A DNA stretch of 64,000 nucleotides from Stomoxys calcitrans (Eukaryota; Arthropoda; Insecta; Diptera; Muscidae), in the NCBI RefSeq assembly GCF_963082655.1, contig NC_081552.1:195686598-195750597 (forward strand), read 5' to 3'. The notes beneath the pieces were generated by a model that was not told the DNA's origin, searched no databases, and saw only the letters and a program-made list of their open reading frames with translations. Position numbers and translations under genes: made by a program. Below, one piece after another: positions 52,846 through 63,952 of the stretch (positions within the stretch are counted from its first letter, which is position 1; every line of letters starts with the position of its first letter).

Positions 52846-55056
52846 AACAAGTAAAAGTGTGTTATGTTCGGCCGGACCGAATTTTGTATTCCCTAAACCA
52901 TGGATCGCATTTGTCAAGTTCTTTGCCTCTCTTTATTGGGAAAGAAATGATTATGGATAAAAATGGCTATGCTATTGGAGTTAACCAAGTTATAAACCGA
53001 TTTGGACCATGCTTGGTTTGACTGTTGGGACCAAAGTGGAAGTCATTGTGCAAAATTTCACCAAAATCGGATAAGAAGTGCTCTCTCTCTCTATAGGCTC
53101 AGGAAGAATAATCGGGAGATCGGTTTATAAGGGAGCTATATCAGCAAATGAACCGATTTAGACCAAACTTGGCAAAGTTGTTGAACGTTATATCATAACA
53201 TTTCATTCTATATGTCAGGCCAATCGGGTAATAGTTGCGCCCTCTAGCGGCTCAAGAAGTCAAGCAGTCAAGATTCGAGATCGGTTTATATAGGAGCTAT
53301 GTTAGGTAATAAACCAATCTGGACCATACTTGGTGCAGTTGTTACACCCCTTCACCATAGGATGGGGGTATACTAATTTCGTCATTCTGTTTGTAACTCC
53401 TCGAAATATGGGTCTAAGACCCCATAAAATACATATATTCTTGATCGTCGTGACATTTTAAGTCGAACTAGCCGTGTCCGCCCGCCTGTCCGTTTGTCTG
53501 TCGAAAGCACGCTAACTTTTGAAGGAGTACAGCTAGCCGCTTGAAATTTTGCACAACTACTTCTTATTAATGTAGGTAGGTTGGGATTGCAAATGGGCCA
53601 AATCGGTTCATGTTTTTATATAGCTGCCATATAAACCGATCTTCTGTCTTGATTTCTTGAGCTTTTAGAAGGCGGAATTCTTATCCGATTTGACTGAAAT
53701 TTTACACATAGTGTTTTGATATCACTTCCAACAACTGCGTTAGGTATGGTCCAAATCGGTCCATAACCTAATATAGCTGTCATATAAACCGATCTTGGGT
53801 CTTGACTTCTTGAGCTTTTAGAAGGCGGAATTCTTATCCGATTTGACTGAAATTTTACACATAGTGTTTTGATATCACTTCCAACAACTGCGTTAGGTAT
53901 GGTTCAAATCGGTCCATAACCTAATATAGCTGTCATATAAACCGATCTTGGGTCTTGACTTCTTGAGCTTTTAGAAGGCGGAATCCTTATCCGATTTGAC
54001 TGAGATTTTACACATAGCGTTTTGATATCAATTCCAAACACTGTGTTAGGTATGGTCCAAATCGGTCCATAACCTGATATAGCTGCCATATAAACCGATA
54101 TTGGGTCTTGACTTCTTGAGCTTTTAAAAGGCGGAATTCTTATCCGATTTGACTGAAATTTTGCACATAGTGTTTTGATATCACTTCCAACAACTGTGTT
54201 AGGTATGGTCCAAATCGGTCCATAACCTGATATAACTGCCATATAAACCGATCTTGGGTCTTGACTTCTTGACCCTTTAGAGAGCGCAATTCTCATCCGA
54301 TTTGGCACAAACATACATGTGAAATATGATCAGAATCGATCTATAGCTTGATACAGCTCCCATATAAACCGATCTCCCGACTTTGCTTCTTGAGACCAGA
54401 ATCGGACTATTACTTGATGTAGCTCCTCCACCGTCCGTAGTCATTATTCTTTCTTTGCCTAAAAACAGATACTGCGCAAAGAACTCGGCAGATGCGTCCA
54501 TGGTGGAGGGTATATAAGATTCGGCCCGGCCGAATTTAGCACGCTCTTACTTGTTGAAAGTTAAAGCGGAACACTTTATGCGAAATTTCAGCCAGATAAT
54601 CAGATAATAATTGGGCCCTCTAGCGGCTCAAGAAGTCAAGATCCAATATCGGTTTATATGGCAGCTATATCAGGTTTGGAACCAATTTGGACCATACCTA
54701 GCTCAGTTGTTGAGAGTTAAAATAAAACACTTCGAGCGAGATTTCAGACAAATCGGAAAATAATTGAGCCCTCTAGCAGCTCAAAAATTCAAGATCGAAG
54801 ATCGGTTTAGATGGCAGCTATATCAAAACATGGACCATTATGGCTCGTTTACAATCCCAACCCACCAACACTAATAAGAAGTTTTGTGGAAGATTTCAAG
54901 CGCCTAGCTTTAATCTTTCGAAAGACAGAAGGACGGACGAACAGACGGACGGACGGACATGGCTAGATCGACTTAAAATGTCATGACGGTCAAGAATATA
55001 TGTTAAAAATTTAATGACGAAATTTGTATGCCCCTATCCTATGGTGGAGGGTATAA
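52846..55056 (-). mobile_element. DINE-like element, family A, complete but split by another copy
   Basis: Minus orientation: AACAAGTAAAAGTGTGTTAT, hairpin TTCGGCCGGACCGAA, monomers to 53343, then an insertion, resuming at 54556 exactly in register within a monomer (CAGTTGTT | GAAAGTTAAAG), leader GACAGACGGACGGACGGACA and head CCTATGGTGGAGGGTATA at 55056. Confidence 0.78.
53344..54555 (+). mobile_element. DINE-like element, family A, complete, nested (1212 bp)
   Basis: Head ACACCCCTTCACCATAGGAT, leader CCGCCTGTCCGTTTGTCTGT, four monomers with exact 153-bp spacing (for example 53786 and 53939), inverted head copy CCATGGTGGAGGGTATATAA, hairpin TTCGGCCCGGCCGAA, end TTACTTGTT. Its position inside a monomer of the outer element fixes both ends. 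Confidence 0.82.
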
Positions 55057-55099
55057 AAATAAAAATCGAACCACAAATGCATTCGTAAATTGCAAAATA

Positions 55100-55319
55100 T
55101 TGGTTTGCCCAAAAGAAAGAAAGTAAATGCATTTTTATTAAAACTTAGAATGGACTTTCATCAAATATACTTTTTTTTACACTTTTTTTCTAAAGCAAGC
55201 TTAAAGTAACAGCTGATAACTGACAGAAGAAAGAATGCAATTACAGAGTCACAAGCTGTGAAAAAATTTGTCAACGCCGACTATATGAAAAATCCGCAAT
55301 TACTTTTTGGGCAACCCAA
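55100..55319 (-). mobile_element. mariner-type MITE, copy 4 (220 bp)
   Basis: TA at 55098-55099 and 55320-55321; right end intact (TTACTTTTTGGGCAACCCAA), left end deleted after TTGGTTTGCCCAAAA. Confidence 0.87.
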
Positions 55320-55349
55320 TATGAAGCAGGTTTCAGCCAAAATTCCAAA

Positions 55350-55612
55350 GAAAAATTAAGTGGGAAGATATTGTTAATCTCAAGCGGACTTTGCGGACCT
55401 TAAATGGAGATTTGGCAGCCCCAACAAATTTACGAAATACCGAGGTGACCAACTTTAGGGGCCTGTCAAAAGGCACCCGGACTTGAAGTTTTGCACATAA
55501 TCTCGCTAACAGCTCTGCTCTAAACATTCCGAATTTCAAAGAGATATCTCCAACCGTTCTCACCCGGGATAATTTTTACTAGTTTTTTTCGATTTTCATC
55601 CACTGTGCGCCG
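55350..55612 (+). repeat. repeat R, copy 5
   Basis: GGAGATTTGGCAGCCCCAAC, TACGAAATACCGAGGTGACC, AGGGGCCTGTCAAAAGGCAC, AAGAGATATCTCC-type box, TTTTTACTAGTTTTTTTCGA and CCACTGTGCG. Confidence 0.62.
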
Positions 55613-56555
55613 CATCCTCATCAACATTGTCTCGAGTGTCTGCAGGATCGAGAAGATCTTAGCCTGAAAGACGCTGCACCCGTCCAAATGTCTATAAGAT
55701 TCTCTAATTTCAAGGAATTCAATGAGGTCTCCTATCCCCATCCGTATACACCGAGGGTCCGTGAAGGGCGGGGTACCCCAAACCCATAGATCCCTTTTCG
55801 GGAAAGCGACTTCCAACCCATTTGGTATTTAATCAGTCGCAACGCATATAAAATGGCGCAGCATTGCTATCCCCTCACGTAACAAAAAAATGACTTAAGT
55901 TAGAGAAGCGCCATGTAACTGACTTCCTCAGTCTCATGGCGATCTTTGTTGCCACAGGACCAACGTATAGATGCGAAGGCATAAAATAGGGAATGACATT
56001 CAGCGCCTCTGTCGGGGCACTCCTACTTGCCCCAGAGATTAGCAATGCCGCAGTACCTTACAACTTTTCGATCATGCTGCGAAAGGCACAGTTGTCCAGA
56101 GCTTTGTGCCACACCGGCTCAAAGCCATAGGTGAGGATTAGCTGAACGACCGCCGTAAACATCCAGTGCACCGTCCCCTGTCTTAGCTATAAACTCCTTC
56201 CTATCGAGTGCGCCAGGAGCAGATCCCATACAATGCCCTTTTGACACTTTCTTCGACGTTTCTTGGACAACATACCTTCTGGCCAAGAATCACTCCCAAG
56301 CACTTGCCCTTCGAAGTTAACGGTAACTCCATCCAGGACAGGTCCCTTAAAAACACACAGCTTCCTCCTCGTGGTGAAAAAGACCAGTTTAGCTTTTCTG
56401 GAAGTTCAGTTCAGTCTTTATGCCGATCCTGTTGACACTCGCCCATCTGGACAGCTTTCTCAAAGCTCTCTGAACGAGGTCCGTAAAAGTAGAGAGGAAA
56501 CGTCCACCCACCATGATGAGAACATTGTCCGCCCAGGACGGGATATCGATATGAG
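55613..56555 (-). mobile_element. LINE fragment (RT thumb to RNase H)
   Basis: Minus strand reads ADNVLIMVGGRFLSTFTDLV just after the catalytic box, then VQRALRKLSRWAS, KGPVLDGVTVNFEG, VVQLILTYGFEPVWHKAL and later DGCSVFQAKIF (RNase H Glu box). Several frameshifts and stops. A different LINE family from the two above. Confidence 0.7.
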
Positions 56556-56790
56556 CACCACACAGATCGGACCCTAAAGTTCGAGCCTGTGTGGTGCTCA
56601 TAGCGGTAACTAGAAGCTTAGCTGCAAGCTACCAGGCGCGTCCAAAGGTTGCGGATATTGGAATGCTCCCTTACGGAGTATCGAGCGGAGAGTCTCAGTG
56701 AGAGGCCGGGCGGCACCAGCTATTGGGTAAATACTGAGTGCCTATGATTCTCGATATGACAAGACGAGTTGTTGGCGCCTTTAAATAACC
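56556..56790 (+). mobile_element. LINE 5' non-coding block, copy
   Basis: GAGCACCACACAG pairs with CTGTGTGGTGCTC as a stem, followed by GCTACCAGGCGCGTCCAAAG and GCGCCTTTAAATAACCAA; parallels 30107-30325. Confidence 0.65.
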
Positions 56791-56859
56791 AAAGACCACT
56801 ATGTTTTCGCGTCGATCGGTCCCTTGGGACGGGCTCGATATCCTTGTTTAATTTGGCCC

Positions 56860-57130
56860 AGATATGTCAAGATTTGGATTTAGGTGCCGCATATATCGAT
56901 CTTTCGATTTCAGGAATTGGGACCACCATAGGCGCATTTATTTTACAATTTCGTTGAAATGTGGGAGAGTGAGTTCTGTTAAGATCCTTGAAATCCTTGT
57001 TCAATATGGCCAGATCGGTCCAGATTCTTATATAGCTGCCTTATATACCGATTTAAGCGTTTAGGCCTGTAAAAATCGAATTTATTATCCGATTTTACTG
57101 GATTAGGCACAATAAGTTGCGCTAGGCCCC
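56860..57130 (-). repeat. DINE-related family D fragment
   Basis: Two decayed units (TTTGGATTTAGGTGCCGCAT, GATCGGTCCAGATTCTTATA). Confidence 0.4.
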
Positions 57131-57958
57131 TTGACATTCGAAGGCTGAATTGGCTGAAGTTTTGTATGAAGTGTTTTGTTATGGCTTCCAACAACTGTTC
57201 CAACTGTGGTTCAAATCGTTTCATAACCTAATATGGCTGTCATATGAACCGATCTCCCGAATGTACTTCTTGAGCCTCTCGAGGGCCCAGTATACGTGCC
57301 AAATATGGTCCGCATCGGTGCATAACCGTATATAGCTCCCGTATAAACCAATAAGGCGGAATTCTTATTCGATTTGGATGAAATTTTCCTCAAACTTCCT
57401 TCCTTCTTCCACTATGTTCTCCAACAATCAAACCAACAACTGTGCTAAGTACGGTTCGAATCGGTCTATAACCTAATATAGCTGTCATATAAACCGATCT
57501 TGAATTTTGCCTTCTTGAGCCTCTCGAGGGCGCAACTCTTGACCGATTTGGCTGAAATTTCTCATGACGTGTTTTGTTATGACTTCTAGCAACTGTGCCA
57601 AATATGGTTCAAATCGAGCCATAACCTGATATAACTGTCATTTGAACCGATCTGAGATTTTGACTTTTTGAGCCTCCAGAGGGGGTAATTTTTATCCGAT
57701 TTGGCTCAAATTTTGTACAACGGCTTCTCCCATAACATTCAACATACGTGGGGAATTTGGTTCGAATCGGACTATAGCCTGATACAGCTCCCATATAAAC
57801 TAATCTCTCTAACTTACTTCTTGAGCCCCTAAAGAGCGCAATTCTTACTGGAATTGGCTGAAATTTTACACAATGACATTTACTATGGTCTCCAAAATTC
57901 AATTCGATTATGGTCCGCATCGGACTGTAATTTGATATAGCTCCAATAGCATAGCAAT
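57131..57958 (+). repeat. 153-bp family A monomers, partial element
   Basis: About five units (CTGTGCTAAGTACGGTTCGA, ATATAGCTGTCATATAAACC); neither end kept. Abuts a SINE. Confidence 0.6.
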
Positions 57959-57961
57959 TGA

Positions 57962-58271
57962 AAATGCAAATTTTGTCCATGAACATTCCACTAAGGAAAA
58001 AACTTCTCACATATCAATGAGTGCAGTCCGATTCAAGTTTAGGCTCAATGATAAGGGACCTCCTTTTTATAGCCGAGTCCGAAAGGCGAGCCACAGTGCG
58101 ACACCTCTTTGGAGAGAAGGTTTATATGGCATAGTACCTCACAAATGTTGCCAGCATTGGGAGGGGAAAACCACCGTTGAAAATTTTTTCTGATAGTCTC
58201 GCCAGGATTCGAAGCCAGGCGACGTTCAGCGTCATAGACGAACATGCTAACCTCTGCGCTACGGTGGCCTC
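57962..58271 (-). mobile_element. tRNA-derived SINE, family 1, near full length
   Basis: Minus strand: GGAGGCCACCGTAGCGCAGA head at 58271, B box disrupted by a 4-bp insertion (CGTCGCCTGGCTTCGAATCC), full body to GGACAAAATTTGCATTTT. Confidence 0.85.
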
Positions 58272-58279
58272 CTGATTGC

Positions 58280-59125
58280 CCGCGGACAGTGTTTGCTATT
58301 TTCGGCAGACTTTTTTCTATGAGTGTATATAAGATTCACCCCAGCAGAGCTTCACATGCTTCGTAAATTGTAAATTTTTCGTTACCATTTCGAGAGTAGC
58401 AGCACTTGGAGAAGCATCTGTTGAATTCATTCATTCGTTTAGATGATATCTCAAACTTGAATGTCGTTAACATCATTAAAGTTTGAATTTTCTTTAGCAC
58501 ATTCCCTCTCATCTCTACCTTCCCATAAAAACAAAAAACAAACGCTTCCTCCAGACGAATAGTGTTCAGAGTTTCCTGCACTCATTTTTTAAACAATAAC
58601 CACATACACACGTCTGCCTACACGGCCATAGATACCATACCATCCAGCAATAATTTGGAACGGAAAAGGTAAAACGAGCATGAAATGAAAATAAAACAAA
58701 AGCACTTGCCATTGAAGACCATCCGTCCGATTGGTATCCCTCTCTCGCTCCCTAGGAAACTAACAAATGTGGCAAATACAATAAAACAAAAAATTGTGTT
58801 TTTTTTTCTTATTTCGTTTAGTAGCACCTACAACTACCACACACTGAGCCCTGAATGAGAAGAAAGCTGAAAACTATCAAAACAGTTTAAACGCTTCAAT
58901 AACTGTGCTAAATAAGTTGAAGAGGAAACAAAACCCGACCAAATGGATATCAGGAAAAACACACAAAAGTATTTTAGTTTTCTTTTTCTTTATTTTTCGT
59001 TCTAGTGGTTGACGAACGGAGGGTTTTTGTTTCCCCCTATTCAATTGAAAGGGTGCAGCAAATAAGTTGAAATTTATTAACCTTACGTCATGGGAAAGGA
59101 TATAGGGTCCCTAAACGCAAAAAAA
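58280..59125. other. no gene recognised
   Basis: Unique AT-rich DNA with poly-T/A runs. Short open frames on the minus strand show no recognisable domain. Confidence 0.4.
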
Positions 59126-59129
59126 AAAA

Positions 59130-60609
59130 AACAAGTAAGAGCGTGCTAAGTTCGGCCGGGCCGAATCTTATATGCCCTCCACCATGGATCGTATTTCTCG
59201 AGTTCTTTGCGCTGCATCTCTTTTTCGGCAAACAAAGAATATTGAATATGAACTGTTATAATATTGGAGCTATATGAGGGTTATAGTCCTATTCGCACCA
59301 TAAATGCTGAACATTGTAGAAGTCATTGTGTAATATTACAGTCCATTCGGCTAAGAATTGCGCCTTGTAGGGGCTCAAAAAGCAAAATCGGGAGATCGGT
59401 TTATATGGGAGCTATATCAGCTCATTTACCGATTTGCGCCATACTGTGCACAGTTTTTGGAAGTCATAACAAAACACCTCATGCAAAACTTCAGCCAAAT
59501 CGGTTGAGAATTGCGCCTCCTAGCGGCTCAAGAAGTCGAGATCCAAGATGGGTTTACGTGGCAGCTATACCAGATTATGAACCGATTTCAATCATTATTA
59601 GCACAGTCGTTGGAAGTGATACCAAAACACCACGTGCAAAATTACAGCCAAATCGGATAAGAATTGCGCCCTCTAGTCGCTCAAGAAGTCAAGATCCCAG
59701 ATCGGTTTATATGGCAGCTATATCAGTTTATGTACAGATTTTGACAATACTAAGCGCAGTTGTTAAAAGTGATACCAAAACACCACGTGCAAATTTTCAA
59801 TCAAATCGAACAAGAATTGCGCCCCCTAGAGGCTAAAGAAGTCAAGACCCAAGCTAGGTTTATACAGCAGCTATACCAAAACATGGACCGATTTGAGCCT
59901 ATATCAAAACATGGACCGATTTGTTGGATATGATACCAAAACACCACATGCAAATTTTCAGTCAAATCGAACAAGAATTGCGCCCTCTAGAGGCTAAAGA
60001 AGTCAAGACCCAAGCTAGGTTTATACAGCAGCTATATCAAAGCATGGACCGATTTGAACCATACTTACCACAGTTGTTGGAATTGATACCAAAACACCAC
60101 GTGCAAAATTTGAATCTAATCGGACGAGAATTGCGCCCACTAAAGGCTCAAGAAGTCGAGATCCAAGATCGGTTAATGTGGCAGCTATACCAGATTATAA
60201 ACCGATTTTAATCATACTTAGCACAGTCGTTGGAAATGATACCAAAACACCACATGCAAATTTTCAGTCAAATCGAACAAGAATTGCGCCCTCTATAGGG
60301 TCAAGAAGTCAAGACCCAAGATCGGTTTATGTGGCAGCTATATCAAAACATGGACCGATTTAACCCATTGACAATCCCAACCAACCAACCCTAATAAAAA
60401 AGTATTTCTGCAAAATGTCAAGCGCCTAGCTTTACTCCTTCAAAACTTAGCGTGTTTTCGACAGACAGACGGATGGGCATGGCTAGATCGACTTAAAACG
60501 ACATGAAGATCAATAATATATAAACTTTATGGGGTCTCAGACTCATATTTCGAGGTGTTACAAACAGAATGACGAAATTAGTATACCCCCATCCTATGGT
60601 GGAGGGTAC
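59130..60609 (-). mobile_element. DINE-like element, family A, complete (1.48 kb)
   Basis: Minus orientation: ACAAGTAAGAGCGTGCTAAG, hairpin TTCGGCCGGGCCGAA, CCCTCCACCATGGATCG, seven monomers, leader CGACAGACAGACGGATGGGC, head CCATCCTATGGTGGAGGGTA. A 190-codon frame stays open across 59264-59836 through the 51-codon unit. Confidence 0.75.
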
Positions 60610-61480
60610 AAAAATAATTCATTGGCCATAAGTTCCATAACTTCTTTTAGGTAAAACGTTGCAAATTAGTTTACGATAAAATTGCAAGAATGGAAAGGGA
60701 CGAATACAATATAAACTGGCAAGCAGACATTGATGTTGTTTCAGCATACATAGGGCTGCTGTATTAGCAAACATTTTTTACTGCCATTTCAACTAACAAA
60801 TTCAGCTATACTGAGTACACAAGTCTGCTGAAATAAAAATTTGTATGCAGACATTACTGCTTTCTCACTTTTAGCAGACAAAAACTGCTGATTTAGCAAA
60901 CAGTTTTGCTGTTTTGAATAACAAATATGGTTCAGTGTATGGGTCTAGCAGAACTCACTGTCGCAAATTTTATCGAAATCTGATGAAAACTTAGCAGTTT
61001 ATTGCTTCAAAACTTTAAGTTTGGAAATCGGTTCATATAGCGGCTATGTACAACTACAGTCTGATATTATGAATTCAGAAGATCAGGTTTATATACAAAG
61101 GATACGATATATCATCAAAATTGCTTGCAAAATGTTTTATGTAGCCAAGATATTTGCAAAATTATAAATACCCACTTTTTTTGGGTATATATGGGTATTT
61201 TCCCGGGCATCATAGGTACTCAGTACTTAAGCAAGAGCCGGTGCCGCCAGGCAGGGTGAGTATTGGTTTGCAATTGCGCCACCAAACAATTTAGTCCGTC
61301 GAGTAGAGTATGCCGTTGCCATCTGTTGCATCTGCACCATTCCGAAAACTAACTTTTATACAGTTTCAGATCGTGCGTTTGTCGCAGAATATTAATGGTC
61401 CAAATCGATGATCGCTTTTTGGATCAATCGAACGTCTAATACACTGGATGAATGCCTTCCATTCATCAGAACGTGATCAT
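60610..61480. other. no gene; mixed repeat debris
   Basis: Unique DNA to about 60940, then family D-like sequence (GGTTCATATAGCGGCTATGT) and a GGGTATTTTCCCGG fragment near 61190 with GAGCCGGTGCCGCC, a LINE 5'-block piece. Confidence 0.4.
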
Positions 61481-61502
61481 TTTTCTACCCACCACCATAG
61501 GA

Positions 61503-61742
61503 CGCAAATGCAAATGCACATTTGCCCATGAACATTCCACTAAGGAACTGGGGCGAACTTCTCACATACCAATGAGTGCTGTCCGATTCAAATTTAAGCT
61601 CAATGATAAGGGGCCACCTTTTTATAGACGAGTTCGAACAGCGTGCCGCAGTGGAACAAATTTTTCTGATGTTCACGCCGGGGTTTGAACCCAGGCGTTC
61701 AGTGTCATAGGCGGACATGCTAACCTCTGCGCTGCGGTGGCT
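61503..61742 (-). mobile_element. tRNA-derived SINE, family 1, with 9-bp target duplication
   Basis: Exact ACCATAGGA on both sides (61494-61502, 61743-61751). B box GGGTTTGAACCC-type in reverse; an internal deletion removes the middle of the body (from TGCCGCAG to TTTTTCTGATG). Confidence 0.88.
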
Positions 61743-61761
61743 ACCATAGGATGGGGATATA

Positions 61762-62001
61762 GGTTGCCCAAATAGTAATAGCGGATTTTTCATATAGTCG
61801 GCGTTGACAAATTTTTTCACAGCTTGTGACTCTGTAATTGTATTCTTTCTTCTGTCAGTTATCAGCTGTTACCTTTAGCTTGCTTTAGAAAAAAAAATAG
61901 TGTAAAAAAGTATATTTGATTAAAGTTCATTCTAAGTTTTATTAAAAATGCATTTACTTTCTTTTAAAAAAAAATCCGCAATTACTTTTTGGGCAACCCA
62001 A
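61762..62001 (+). mobile_element. mariner-type MITE, copy 5 (240 bp)
   Basis: TA at 61760-61761 and 62002-62003; right end TTACTTTTTGGGCAACCCAA intact, left end GGTTGCCCAAATAGTAATAG altered. Same interior as the other four. Confidence 0.87.
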
Positions 62002-62827
62002 TACTAATCTAGTCATTGCGTTTGTAACACTTCGAAATATTGATCTAGGACCATATAGAGTATATATACTCTTGATCGCCTCTACATCCTGAGTCGATCG
62101 AGCCATGTCGGCCCGTCTGTCGAAATCACGATAGCGGTCGAACGCGTTAAGCTAGCAGCTTGAAATTTTGCACAAATACTTAATACTGATGTAGGTCGTT
62201 GAGGATTGCAAATGTGCCATATCGGTTCAGATTTCGATATAGCTCCCATATAAACCGATCTACCGATTTGACTTCTTGAGCCCCTGGAAGCCAAAATTTT
62301 TGTCCGATTTGGAAGAAATTGTGCACATAGTGTACTGTTATGGCTTCTAATAGCTGTGTTAAGTAGGGTCTACATCGGTCTATAACCTGATATAGCTCTC
62401 ATATAAACCGATCTCCCGATTTGACTACTTGAGCCTCTGAAATCGCAATTTCCATCCGATTTGGACTTGCAACAACGGTCCGAATCGGCCAAGAACCTGA
62501 TATAGCTCCCATATAAACCGATCTCCCGATTTGACTTATTGAACCCCTGGAAGCCCCAATGTTTGTCCGATTTGGCTGAAATTTTGCACATAGTGTTCCG
62601 TGATGACTTCTAACGGCTGTTCTAAGTACGCTTCAAATCGGTCTAAAAACAGATATGGCTCCAATATTTTAGCGGAATCCATGGTGGTGGATTCCCCAGA
62701 TTCGGCCCGGCCGAACTTTGCACGAACTTGTTATTGTTATCCTCTGACTCGGTGAACAACCATGTCGCTTTGTGTATATTCCAATCTGGATGTAGGTCCC
62801 ATATAATTCGATTTGAAGAGGGCAATG

Positions 62828-63144
62828 GAGGCCACCGTACCGCAGAGGTTAGCATGTCCGCCTATGACGCTGAAAGCCTGGGTTCGAATCCTGGTGTAAC
62901 CATCAGAAAAAATTTTCAGCGGTGGCTTTCCCCTTTTAATGATGGCAACATTTGTGAGCTACTATGCCATGTAAAACTTCTCTCCAAAAAGGTGTCAAAA
63001 CTGCGGCTCGCCGTTCGGACTCGGCTATAAAAAGGAGGCCCCTTATCATTGAGCTTAAACTTGAATCGGACTGCACTCATTGATAGGTGAGAAGTTTGCC
63101 CCCTGTTCCTTAGTGGAAAGTTTATGGGAAAAATTTGCAATTTG
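62828..63144 (+). mobile_element. tRNA-derived SINE, family 1, full length with 9-bp target duplication (317 bp)
   Basis: Exact AGGGCAATG on both sides (62819-62827, 63145-63153). Head GAGGCCACCGTACCGCAGAG, B box GGGTTCGAATCC, complete body. Best-bounded full copy in the window. Confidence 0.9.
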
Positions 63145-63281
63145 AGGGCAATGCTTATCAAGTTTGGCTTAGTTTACATGTTGAGTTCAGGAAACAGAAC
63201 CAAAATTCCAATTAAGCTTCTTGAGTTTTTATAGAGCCTAGACCAAATCAAAAAAAGTTTTGGGTGCCCTGATTTCCAACA

Positions 63282-63580
63282 CCACTGTAGCACAGTGGTT
63301 AGCATGTCCGCCTATGACGCTGAACGCTTGGGTTCGAGTCCAAGGCTTCTGGCGGGAATCGAACCTATGACTCCTGCACTGGTAATCAAAGCACACTACC
63401 AACTCGGCTACCAACTCGGCTACCAACTCGGCTACCTGGCCGCCCTATTTCCCCTTCTAATGCTGGCAACATTTGTACGGTGCCATGTTTTGTAAAAACT
63501 TCTCTCCAAAGAGGTATCTCACTGCGGCACGCCGTTCGGACTCGGCTATAAAAAGGAGGCCCCTTATCATTGAGCTTAAA
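63282..63580 (+). mobile_element. chimera: SINE family 1 with an inverted SINE family 2 head inside
   Basis: 63282-63340 is the family 1 head with B box GGGTTCGAGTCC. 63341-63447 is the reverse complement of the family 2 head (B box GAATCGAACC at 63356-63365), whose A-box unit CCAACTCGGCTA is present three times (63399-63434). From 63448 the family 1 body resumes (CCCCTTCTAATGCTGGCAAC) to TTGAGCTTAAAC, 3'-truncated. Confidence 0.88.
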
Positions 63581-63936
63581 CATGATCCCACTTCCAAAAA
63601 GTTCATAAGGAAAACATCATCCACACAATTTGCCGAAAGTGATCCATGGTTCAGTGCAAATGCTTAAACTTAACATTTTAACAGTTTTTTAAGTTTCATT
63701 GATTTGCCATAAATAGCCCTAAATTAGATTTGTGTTAATTTCATCACTCCACTGCACCCCTTACCCACCCATGTATATTCAGTAAAGACACACAGTTCCC
63801 AAAAAAAGAAAGAAGAGGAGCACAAACCAAATTAAAGACTACAGGTTGAAGTATAAATTTTCATACCTTAACTTTGGGTCGATGGTATTTTGTTTGTTTT
63901 GTTTTTTTTTTTTCGATTTTTCCACATTGCCTTCAA

Positions 63937-63952
63937 CCCCCCCCCCCCCCCC
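63937..63952 (+). repeat. C16 homopolymer
   Basis: Sixteen consecutive C after CTTCAA. Confidence 0.85.

Larger units (their letters stand above)
61483..62732 (+). mobile_element. DINE-like element, family A, with a SINE and a MITE nested in its head
   Basis: Head TACCCACCACCATAGG is interrupted by SINE 61503-61742, resumes CCATAGGATGGGGATATA, is interrupted by MITE 61762-62001, then continues (CTAATCTAGTCATTGCGTTT), leader, four monomers, CCATGGTGGTGGATTCCCC, hairpin TTCGGCCCGGCCGAA and ACTTGTT. Confidence 0.8.

Noticed and set aside
59264..59836. 190-codon open frame as a gene
   Set aside because: It is a 51-codon peptide repeat produced by the 153-bp monomer; no start context, splice sites or domain, and comparable frames occur on the other strand elsewhere.
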